A DNA stretch of 64,000 nucleotides from Adiantum capillus-veneris (lineage: Eukaryota > Streptophyta > Polypodiopsida > Polypodiales > Pteridaceae). A program made the translations under genes and the position numbers. Below are positions 1 to 9,841 of the stretch, piece by piece (position 1 is the stretch's first letter; the number at the start of each line of letters is the position of its first letter). Below the pieces are notes generated by a model that searched no databases, was not told the origin of the DNA, and saw only the letters and a list, made by a program, of their open reading frames with translations. The stretch is from positions 84,076,342 through 84,140,341 of the forward strand of contig CM043953.1 of the NCBI GenBank assembly GCA_014529385.2, written 5' to 3'.

Positions 1-4
1 CAAA

Positions 5-3000
5 TTGCCCCAAACCCCGAGTTCCCATCGCTACAAGGTAGCAATGATTAACGGCCATGATGCTGAGATATGGGAAACTCAGGTTAAAGATGTACCTCTG
101 GAAATTCAAGGATACCGTACCTCTTTGGATTTCCAAGTCATGAATATGGAGAGGGCGGATGTGGTTCTTAGTTGTGAATGGTTGCATAGTTTAGGATCAT
201 CACTTAGACGTAGCTATGAGCATAATAGTCTAATGTTCGAATCCAATGGTGTGCACGTGTTGTTGTTGGGGGAGAAGGATGTACCTTCCTCACCACTTAT
301 TTGTACAATTGAGCTTATGAAGCTCGCTTCTGATGATGCAATAGAAGAACTCTTTTTGTGTTACTCACTGTGCCATTTTATTTCCAATGTGGATGATGTT
401 TTTAATGATGATAATGTTTTGAATAAAACTTCCTCAACGCCGCATTCTTCTCTCCCTCCTCTTCCAACTATGCCTACTAATTCAAAACAAGCAAATGTTG
501 CTAATGAATTAAAGGAACTTTTAAGTGAATTCAAGGATGTTTTCCCAGATGATTTACCACCAGGGCTACCGCCGACACGTTCTGTGCAACATGGCATAGA
601 CGTGGTTGCATGCAGGCAGTAAGCCAGTGAGTAAACCGCCTTATAGAATGACTCATTCTGAGGCTGCTGAGGTGGAACGTCAACTTGCTGACTATCTCAG
701 TAGAGGGTTTATTCAACCAAGTTCTTCACCATGGGCCTCTCCCATTATTTTGGTGAAGAAAAAGGACGGTAGTATGCGCATGTGCGTAGATTACAGTGGA
801 TTAAATGCGGTTATTGTTAAGAACAAGTACCCATTGCCATGAGTAGATGAGCTGTTTGATAAGCTCACCCAAGCTCGTATATTTTCAAAGATTGATTTAA
901 GATCTGGGTATCATCAAGTACGCATCAGGCTTGCGGATATACCCAAAACAGCGTTCCGAACAAGGTTTGGACATTATGAGTTTTTGGTGATGCCCTTTGG
1001 GTTAACCAATGCTCCCGCTACGTTCATGACACTCATGGATAGTGTCTTGAGACCATACTTGGAAAAGTTTGTTATCGTTTTCCTCGATGACATTCTTGTA
1101 TATAGTGCCTCTGAGGAAGAGCATTTAACACATTTGAAACAAGTGTTTCATTTGTTACGCCAAAATCAGTTATATGCCAAGGAATCCAAATGTGATTTCC
1201 TCAAGGAGGAAATTCACTACTTGGGGCATGTTATTTCGGCTGCAGGGTTACACATGGATCAATCCAAGGTGGATGCCATTCGAAGGTGGCCCTCTCCCAA
1301 AAAATATGAAAGAGCTCCAGATTTTTTTAGGCTTTGCAGGTTTTTATCGTCGATTCGTTAAAAACTATGCCCATATTGTTGTTCCCATGACACATCAACT
1401 AAAAGCCAAGGGCAAGACCTTTCAATGGGGATTAGAACAACAGCAAAGTTTTGACAAACTTAAGGACACATTAGCCACAGCTCCTGTTTTGGCTATTGTG
1501 GATCCCTTAAAGTCATTCGTTTTGGAAACGGATGCTAGTAATCGTGCGATTGGAGCAGTCCTTCTACAGGAGGGAAGGCCAATTGCATTTGAAAGCAAGA
1601 AGCTGGATTCAGCACAACAGAATTACTCTGCTTACGAACGAGAGCTCTATGCAATAGTGTTTTCTTTAAAGACATGGAGACATTATTTGTATGGTGCACA
1701 GTTCGAGATTGTGTTTGACCATGAAAGCATCAAGTGGTTTACACAACAAAGTGATTTGAAGGGTCGCAAAGCCAGGTGGGTTGAGATTCTTCAGGAGTAT
1801 GATGCCAAGCTACGATATTGCAAAGGGAGGTACAATGTAGTGGTTGATGCTCTTAGCCGGATGCCAGAGATCAACTCTCTCCTTTTCACAGAATTGCGGA
1901 GTGAGTTTTTGGAATCTCTCAAAGGTCAGTGCGAACATGATACTGCATACTCCAAGGTGTGGAGCTATCTTAGAAAGAGGGATCCTTCTCACTCCAATGT
2001 TGGTAGTGGTTTTGTTTCCTCTACACCCAGTTCTCCTTTTTCGAGTGACGAACTGCAGAGATGGAAGAATTTTTCCATAGATGATGGGTACCTACTCCAC
2101 AAGGGGAGAGTGTGTACCGACGGACGCGGACATTCGGTGCCAAATTCTTTATGAATGTCACGATAGTCCAAGTGCAGGGCACCCGGGAATTAAGAAAACT
2201 TATGCACTCATAAGACGACAGTTTTACTGGCAAGGTTTGCATGGGTATGTTCAAGACTATGTCTTGCATTGCCAAAAATGTCAAGTTAATAAAGCAGAGC
2301 GCCTCAAAGCAGGAGGACTCTTATGTCCTTTAGAGATTCCCAATGGTAAATGGGAAATTATCTCCATGGATTTTATTGTGGGTTTACCAACCACTATTCG
2401 AGGACATGACTCGATATGGGTGGTCGTAGACCGGTTGACTAAACTTTGTCGGTTTATTCCAACCAAGTCAACCATTAGGAATCCAGAATTAGCTAAGTTA
2501 TTTGTGGAAAATCTTTACAGGTTGTATGGATTGCCAAGTAACATTGTGAGTGATCGTGATCCCAAGTTTAATAGTCATTTTTGGAGGGCTGTTTTAAACG
2601 ATTGGGTACACAACTTAATTTAAGTACGCCTGATCACCCTGAAACAGATGGTCAGACTGAACGAGTCAACCAAGTGCTAGAGGATATGCTACGATCATAC
2701 GTTAGCAAGAAGCAATCCGATTGGGAAGATTATCTTCCTATTCTTGAGTTTGCATATAATAGTGCTAAGCATGTTACAACTGGTTTTAGTCCATTCATGC
2801 TTATGTATGGTTTTCAACCTAGATCACTAGTGACAGTGGGGTTGGCAACTGAGAAGCTCCACCAAGTCAAGGAGTTCCTCCAAGATCATATGGACATGCT
2901 GAAACTTTCTCATCAAAATGTTCGACAAGCACAGGATCGGTATAAGAAGTATGATGATGAGAAACGTCGGCAAGTTACCTTCACGGAAGGGGAAGAGGTA

Positions 3001-3435
3001 TTTTTGCGTGTGCCAGAGCATTCAGAAAGTCTGAAGACTGGGCCTACACCCAAATTACCACCACCTTATTGTGGGCCATTCAAGATACTCAAGCGAATTG
3101 GAGATAGGGCCTACAAACTTGAGTTACCTGCGCACTCTCATATCCATCCGGTATTTCATGTAAGTCGTTTACGTAAACGCTTGCATGGGGACAACAATGT
3201 TATTGGCCAGCAGATATTGGTTGATTTCACTGAACCTCCCATTCCACAGCATGAACCTGAACGCATTTTAGATTTTCATGAACTCCGTACTCGTCATCAT
3301 GTACGTAGTCAAGCTTTAGTCAAGTGGAAAGATCACCCTGAAGAGGGTGCAACTTGGGAAAACATTAGTGTTCTTAAGAAGAAATTCCCCACTTTTGTTT
3401 TCGAGGACGAAAACGCTTCTCCAAGGGGGGAGTAA
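5..3435 (+). pseudogene. Ty3/gypsy chromovirus pol polyprotein, decayed
   Basis: Polyprotein of an LTR retrotransposon: end of protease (DVVLSCEWL), linker to reverse transcriptase (FKDVFPDDLPPGLPP), RT with FLDD box near 1087, RNase H (ETDASNRAIGAVL; VVVDALSRM), integrase with HHCC finger (GHPGIK...CQKC) and DDE residues (MDF, SDRDPKF, then E in GQTERVNQ), a GPF/Y module (PYCGPFKIL) and a C-terminal chromodomain (LVKWKDHPEEGATWE). The chromodomain places it among chromoviruses. Gag and the 5' LTR lie off the left edge. It is dead: frameshifts near 606, 1300, 2100 and 2600, and an in-frame TGA at 841-843 where RT has PLPRVDE, consistent with CGA to TGA decay. It ends at the TAA immediately before the 3' LTR. 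Family assignment is secure; the exact clade is not. Confidence 0.95.
3423..3432 (+). promoter_or_regulatory. Polypurine tract of chromovirus
   Basis: AAGGGGGGAG lies just before the pol stop codon and the LTR start TGTCAGG at 3436. The purine run is the expected plus-strand primer for reverse transcription. The same junction (pol end, purine tract, TAA, TGTCAGG) recurs on the minus strand at about 43,153. Confidence 0.8.
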
Positions 3436-3770
3436 TGTCAGGCCAAGGGCCAGCCAAGGTGGGAAGGGGTCCGAAAGGGGCTAGGAGCCTATTAAAGGGA
3501 GGTTGGGCGGATGGACCGGGACCTGGCAGTCCATTGGTTTGAGACCATGTGCCAGTGCATTCACGCACGATTACTTCTTTCAAACAAATGCTCCTGTCAT
3601 TCTAGCAGCAACACACCTAGTCGCAATTGCAACCATGTGCCGAAGCATGAATGACTGGGAGCAATATAAAACATAATCATCGTACGCTTTTGCAATGACA
3701 CACCTAGCCGCAATTGCAACCATGTGCCAGTGCATCCACGTACGATGATTCGATGAAGAAATTTTAAGCC
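3436..3770 (+). mobile_element. 3' LTR, start only
   Basis: Starts TGTCAGGCCAAGG directly after the pol stop. It contains two copies, about 93 bp apart, of a block holding CGCAATTGCAACCATGTGCC (3617-3636 and 3710-3729). I could not find the CA end, so the LTR is probably truncated or interrupted before about 3.8 kb. No second LTR is inside the window. Confidence 0.6.
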
Positions 3771-5199
3771 TTTAAGTTTTAACGCAAAAAACTCAAAAAA
3801 ACATCAATAAAATAAGGAAGGGTTTAAAAAATTACAGCTACACTGCTTTGAGAATGTGGAAAGCTGCCAGAAAGTTTGGTGAAGACTTTTCAATGTACCT
3901 CTTTTGTGAAAAAGACAAGCATCGGTGTCGCCTTTATATAGCCACGGCAGGCCCGACGGGAAAATAGCTTTACCCGGCGGGCCAACTAATTAGCCCGGTG
4001 GGCTACGAGCCGGTCTCCGAGTCTCCCTGGAGGTCAAAAAAGATGAATGTCAATTAACAAAATATTTGTTATTTTGCATTTCTATTGTTATTAAACTGAA
4101 ATTATAGTGTGATCACGTCATTTTGAAATCCCTCACTACAATGCTTTTGGGATTCTCAATATGAGGTGTGTATCCCAAAGAATGCGCTGCAAGATAAATA
4201 AATTGTGTAGTCCTTTTGGAAAGCCTCTTTTGACCTTTAAGAGAATTCCCTTCAGGATCACAAGAGCATGATATCAATAATGTTTTCCTCTCAAAACACA
4301 TACGGATAAGAGAATAGAGAGAGAGAAAGAGAGAAGAGAGAGAGTCTCTGTGTATGTGTGCACACTCGCACACATGAATGCAAAGACATCACGTGGATAC
4401 TTGAGAGACATACACACATAGACTAATGTATGCAGAAACATGATATGTATATATATATATTTATATAAGTACTTACATGCATACAGAGACATTTATATAT
4501 GTATGTATACATACACAAGTAAGTAGGTATGTATGTGTGTGAGTGCATGTGTATATAAACACTATTAAAATATTTACTAAAGAATCAAAATAGATGTGGA
4601 TCTTGGAATTCAAACCTTGAGTGCAATCCTTTGTTTCCAAGTCCTCCATATGATGAGAAATATCAAAGGACTTTTGGCTTTCAACATCAATCCCTTGTTC
4701 TCAACATGCTTCTCTTTTTGTTTATATACACAACATTAGAATAAAGAACAAAACATTATTGAATACAAACAAATCATATATACATTTAAAAAAAACAAGG
4801 CAAATTATAAGACATAATACATGATTCAAAACATCACTTATACAAAATTTCAAATTATCATACTCTTTCTTTGGTCCACTTCTTTTGGAACCATGGTTGA
4901 TATTTGTGAATAGAGCTCTTTCTCTCTATTCAATACATGACCTCCTTCAAGATCTATCCACCATGGACAATTGTCAAGCTCCCATCATGTACATTGATGC
5001 ATAGCACGTGGGTACATACAAGTCTCTTCATTTAGGGTCAAAAGCCATTGCTTTGCCCTAACTGGAATACTTGGCACATGACCTTTTTCTTGCAAGCAAA
5101 CAAATTACCTACCATGGACAATGAAACAATTATCAAAAACATGATTTTATCTTCGTCATGAAATTAAAGTAACTATGAAGTAAATTCATTCACACATCT
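3771..5199. other. Gene-free stretch with GC-rich inverted block and simple repeats
   Basis: 3935-4010 holds repeated CCCGGCGGGC/AGCCCGGTGGGCT motifs. On the minus strand a TATATAAAGG-like box (about 3935-3945) follows them, so this could be a promoter or LTR remnant reading leftward. A purine-rich (GA) stretch lies at about 4310-4350 and TATA/ATAC-rich sequence at 4440-4550. The rest is AT-rich; no coding region seen. Confidence 0.5.
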
Positions 5200-7183
5200 T
5201 CACCTAAAAATTAGCCTCATAGAGGCTTTCAATATCATATCCTCTTTCTTGACAGGTTTATCATTGCTCTTTTTCTCCTTTGGCTCTCCTCGAACCTCAA
5301 GAGGAAACAAATGTTTCCTCATCTCTATCTTCACCTCTTCATAGTAGTCAAATAGAGAGAGATCAAGAGGCACAATCACCCCTCCCGGCACATCCATAAA
5401 ATTGACCAACACCTCCTTAGCTTTATGGTATATCTTCTCAAGCACAACTTCTCTTCTAAGCCAACTTTAAGAAAAAAACATAATTTCATGTATTATTTTT
5501 GTTAGCCTATAAACCATGCAATGTATACAATCATAAAAAATTGTAAGGAACTCACTCTCTATAAAGATGATCCCCTTGTGCAAGACCATACATAGATCTT
5601 GTGGCTTTCTTTGCCTCCAACAAAGTTAGCCAAAACGTTTTTGACTCCATTTGAACATCACATAAAGCCAATAAGTTCAATTTCTTAAGCGTGCATAGCT
5701 TTCGGGCCCCCATTTGAGAGACCATACCTTTGACCGCCAAATATCTCCATGCTTGGGATCGACAATATTAAGGATCTAAAATTAACTTAGTGAATTCAAT
5801 AATTTATCTAAACAAAGTAAATACACACATAGTTTTCATTGAGAAAGGCTCACCTTTCCAATCCTATCACCATATCTTGAAGCCAACTCCTTATTCTCCT
5901 TCTCTTCAAACAATCGAAGCTCTTCATCTGACATTTTCAGTCTTGCATCTTCAACCTTTTTGTTTAATGCTTTACTTATTTGCACCTAGAAAAATAAGGG
6001 AAGGAGTCAAATCCATTCTGACAAGCTTACATTAAGGAATACTAAATTCATGTTAGAAATATATACTACATAAAACTTACATTAAAAACTAGCTTTCCGA
6101 GATATCTACGTGTGAGAGGATACCAGGGCTCAACACCTTTGGTACTCTTCTTTCTGATACGTGCAATCAACATTCTATCTCTCTCAGGTAGGTCTTTGAG
6201 GTACTCCCCATGATCAGCAGAACAAATATTTACACAATTTACTAGTTCATCCCTCAAGGTTGTGGTCACCAAGGCATGTGTATTCAGACTACATGTTCAC
6301 TCAGGGGGTTCACTATGTGTAAAACTACCATATCACTTGCGTTCAAGACATGTTTGTAAAACCCCTTATCTGTGAATTTTGTTAGGAATATAATGTACCC
6401 TTTTCTTTTAAAAGACTCACTAGTTCATCCTCTGTAAACTTGTAAGAAGGGCAATCTCACTAACCCTGGTAGGGTCAATAATAGTACAAAGCACACGACA
6501 ATGCTTCACTTTTGTTTCTTTGAAGCATACTTTAATAGCAGATGTCCATGCAACTGTACGGTGGTTGCCTTCCCAAACGTAGAACATGTGACCCATTAGT
6601 TCGTGAAGTTCCGGTTTAAGAATGAGGTCATCTTCAAACTCTTTGTTAACCTCATGCCAAATAGGATCCCAATCTCCTTGTATTGCTTCATCCACAATTG
6701 AAACTTCTTTGTCCCTTGTCCAAATCAACACAATAAATGCTCCTTTCTCTGCCACATAACCCTCTCTAGAAAATGCTATTTTCAAGCCCGAAGATCATCA
6801 CGAAGACCCCTAACCCTTGCATAAGGAATGAGTCTACAAAGAGGAATGGGTGGACAATGGTGACAGGTGAACATCCTTGTTTTCTGAAGAATGTCCTCTC
6901 CCATGTCCATGTAAATCTCTTTCTCTTCATTGGATTACTCTACAGATTGTACCTCTGGCCTAACAACAGAAGAGACAATCATCATACTTGCCTCTTGTTG
7001 AGAAATCCTTTCATCAAGTGGAACAATCCCTGAAGCATCCAAATTTTGGCTCTCAATCTCTTCCTCAACATCATTTTGCAATGAAGTGTCATCTTGACTC
7101 TCCTGTTGCATTGAGTCTACATTAAGTTGAGATGAACCTCTGGTTTTCTTCAATCGCTTACGACCCCCAGCAACAGCCGAAGG
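5200..7183 (-). pseudogene. Multi-exon gene remnant with ParB/sulfiredoxin-like GNHR domain
   Basis: Read on the minus strand as at least five exons. Exon from 7183 (acceptor TCTCTCTGCAG): acidic, low-complexity sequence, then a putative metal-binding CHHC and IPLCRLIPYARVRGLRDDL. About 6780-6425 continues with EGYVAEKGAFIVLIW and the core MFYVWEGNHRTVAW. 6250-6081 follows (donor GTAAGT), then a charged coiled-coil exon at about 5987-5855, an exon at about 5775-5550, and a terminal exon at about 5470-5200 ending in a stop. The order IPL-R-L followed by GNHR resembles ParB N-terminal/sulfiredoxin folds, where this segment forms the nucleotide or catalytic site; the role here is unknown. Breaks: TAA near 6948, TGA/TAG near 6775-6785, a frameshift near 5680 and a 180-bp interruption at 6240-6430. 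The 5' exon(s) were not found. It may be a transposon passenger or a former host gene. Confidence 0.6.
6239..6430. repeat. 180-bp interruption flanked by 12-bp direct repeats
   Basis: ACTAGTTCATCC occurs at about 6240-6251 and again at about 6419-6430, at the two edges of a non-coding stretch that breaks the ParB-like gene. This could be an insertion with a 12-bp target duplication, or an intron bordered by a chance or slippage duplication. Confidence 0.45.
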
Positions 7184-7244
7184 ACTGCAGAGAGACACAA
7201 GTGAAAAAGTCTTTGTTAAAAAAGCATCTCAAATTGAAAAAAAG

Positions 7245-7317
7245 CAAATTGAAAAAAACACCCTAAAAGTAGGCCGTGCCGACACGCCCTGCTTTTGGGG
7301 TGTTTGTTTGCAATTTG
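7245..7317. repeat. Hairpin palindrome H1
   Basis: The left arm (CAAATTGAAAAAAACACCC...) and right arm (...GGGTGTTTGTTTGCAATTTG) are inverted repeats of about 33 bp around GCCGAC. The inner stem AAAAGTAGG/CCTGCTTTT and the ACACCC border are shared with the palindrome at 8351. It lies just upstream of the ParB-like exon acceptor, so it may sit in an intron. Confidence 0.75.
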
Positions 7318-7329
7318 GAGGCCATTTAT

Positions 7330-8350
7330 ATTGGCATTTATACATACAGTTTCTACTAATCTGTTAACAAGCTATTGCATTTCAAACAGAGAGAAATTAT
7401 ATGACATGATCACCAATATAATCTAATAAATTAAAGATTTTATTATACTTTTATTATTATAGAAATGAATAGCTGCAGGCAACACTTGGCTTTCAATTGA
7501 ATGTCGCTGAGATGCTACAACTTCAGGATGCTAGTCAACATGCCATACACCAGCAGGGATGGAAAGCATTTCATTGTCCATTAGATTCAGCAAAATTAGT
7601 CCCCGTGCATAATTAAGCAAAGGTAGATGAAAGTAACTCTACTATGTGAAATGATTCAAGATATCATGAGCAAGCAACCAGAAGGCAGCCAAAATCTTGA
7701 GGCCAATCAACTAAAATCTGACATAGAATATCCTACTCTGAGCCATCAATAAAAACATGGACGAGAAGCCACTAAAATCTTGCAGTCACCTAAAATCTTG
7801 AGGCCAATCAGCTAAAATCTGATACGGAAACCGCTAACTAGAATATCCATTCACGAATGAATGCTATGTAGAAAGGAATTATGCAGCGAAAAGCATCTTC
7901 GTTGCATTTATTGGTAGCAATACCCTATTTTGAACACTACAATGACATAGAGGAGATCATGGAAGAGAGGGAGAGTCAAAATGAGGTCAAACAGGGGAAT
8001 GATTCTAAGTGAATAACCACCTTTACATTGAAGGATGATTCTGTAAAGGGTCCCTCCAATGCTAGGAGTTTTGGGGGCAGTCTAACAAAGCAAGTCCTCC
8101 AGAATTCAAACCCAACACATGATGCTTCATGGAAAGGCCTTGGGAGGAGGAATTCAAGGCCGATTGTCCAAAATGCAATCGTGGGTCAAGTCTCTTCTTC
8201 AAAGAGTATGGAGAGCAGCAGTCTTTCCTAGCAAGTGCCTGCCAATCTGAGTGGTTCTTTGAAGGGTATTAGCGGAGGAAATTCCACTAAGCAAATGCAA
8301 GTGTAAATAATGGGACACCTGAACAACCTCTCACCTCAATCGAAAAAATA
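7330..8350. other. No recognisable gene
   Basis: AT-rich non-coding sequence. The phrase AAAATCTTGAGGCCAATCA occurs twice (about 7690 and 7790), indicating a short local duplication. An open frame at 8028-8231 has no recognisable motif and is probably chance. Confidence 0.5.
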
Positions 8351-8443
8351 GCCTGTATAAAAAAACAAAATGCGAAAAAACACCCCAAAAGCAGGACGCG
8401 CTAGCGCGCCCTGCTTTTGAGGTTTTTTTTTGCGTTTTGCAGG
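8351..8443. repeat. Hairpin palindrome H2
   Basis: Inverted arms of about 40-50 bp (GCCTGTA...CAAAATGCG and CGCGTTTTGCAGGC-like) meet at the self-complementary centre GACGCGCTAGCGCGCC. The stem AAAAGCAGG/CCTGCTTTT is shared with H1 at 7245. The structure is typical of a foldback element or a hairpin small-RNA precursor. Confidence 0.75.
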
Positions 8444-9640
8444 CTAATACACTCGTGAGCCAAGACATTATGCAGGCCAAAACACTCACATAAGGCAACA
8501 CTTGAATGGAGCTACCATTTCAATTAGGCTGTCATGCAGTAGACCCACCCTTACATATTCTAATGTTTGTATTAACAATCTGTGCATATGTGCTAAAGAG
8601 AGTACAAGGAAATAAGTGCGTATTTGCTCCCCACCGAGTATCCCAAAAGATCACTCCACTGGTCGCCCACATTGCCCACAATGAAATAGCCCAGGTCTTC
8701 AAGGGCCTTCCTCTTACCCAATTTGTACAACAATGCTGTTACACTTGCATCCTCACTTTGCCTAATAAAAGCAGAAACAACAACAATCTCAGAAATTACT
8801 CAACAATTTTTCTAGTTACAGACAACGCAAAGCTACTTGGCCGTCCTAATCTGGGTTTTCAACAATTGTTTACCTTCATCCAACATCAGGTCACCCTTAA
8901 AATGCCTACAATATATCTCTATCAATAGAGAGACAAACGATGATCACTCAAAACAGGATCTGATTGATCAGAAGGTACAAAGTTCGAATAGACAATCCAA
9001 AATCTAAAATTTGCCCCCCATTCTTGACCACACCAGCTTGCCACCTAAAACCATCCCAATCCCGAAAAACATCGTCAATAGATGTCCTGGACATTAAAAA
9101 ACAATTATATTTTGTCCAGTTTGATATGACCTGCCCTGATTTTCCATTTTCAAAATCTTCTCACCCATACACCAAGTCCCTGCTTAGGTATTGTATAAGT
9201 AGGAAATCAGTTTTATAACAAAAAGGTCTTCATTAGGAGAAATATGAACCTTGCATGGGCCTTGTAAGGAATCCTAATTTTTAGGGATTAAGACTAATGT
9301 TGTGTGGGGTTTAGGGGGCAAGGGCATTGAAGAAGGTAGTTTCGAGTAGGCTTTTCTAGCCTTTTTTTAAGACAAATGTAGGATGTGGACCTAAAAGGTT
9401 GCTTTCTCTCTCTAGCTTTTTTTAAAGTGAAGGAAGCATAGGGGTGTGTCCACATCAGCAATTCCGTGGGTCAAAAAGAGTCAAAATTTGACTTTTAAAA
9501 AACAAAATTATTTTTATTTGTTTTTTACTTAAAAATCCCTCCCAACATATATACATATCCAAAAATCATTTTTTGACCCATTTTTTAACCCACAAGCTTA
9601 GAAAGTCCATTTTCTCAAAAATCTTTTCCCCCAAAAAGTA
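8444..9640. other. No recognisable gene; left flank of transposase module
   Basis: An open frame of 140 codons at 8506-8928 shows no motif. From 9420 onward the sequence is AT-rich with repeated GTCAAAA/TTTTGACC words (9470-9590) and an ATATATACATAT box at about 9547, possibly the promoter of the following gene. A word GCATAGGGGTGTGTCCAC at 9436-9453 recurs in near-identical form at 18660-18676. Confidence 0.45.
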
Positions 9641-9654
9641 ATAAACATTTTGTT

Positions 9655-9841
9655 CTCTCATCCTCCTCCCTCCTCCCTCCTCTCTCCCTCTCCCTCTCCT
9701 CTCCCTCTCTGCCCCTACCTTCCTCCTCCTCCCCAATCTCTCCCTCTCCTCCCTCCCTCCTTCTCTCCTCCCATCCTGCTCGGCCTCTCTACCCTTCCCC
9801 CTCTATCTTTTCATCATTTGCTTCCTCACGCAACAGCTTCC
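9655..9841 (+). promoter_or_regulatory. Pyrimidine-rich leader of transposase-like gene
   Basis: About 150 bases composed almost entirely of C and T precede the ATG at 9842. The frame is open upstream to 9650, but the encoded Pro/Ser/Leu run looks like translated low-complexity DNA. I therefore prefer the ATG at 9842 and read this as 5' untranslated leader. Confidence 0.5.

Noticed and set aside
9650-9841. N-terminal extension of the transposase to 9650
   Set aside because: Encodes only Pro/Ser/Leu from a CT-rich tract; ATG 9842 gives a more natural start.
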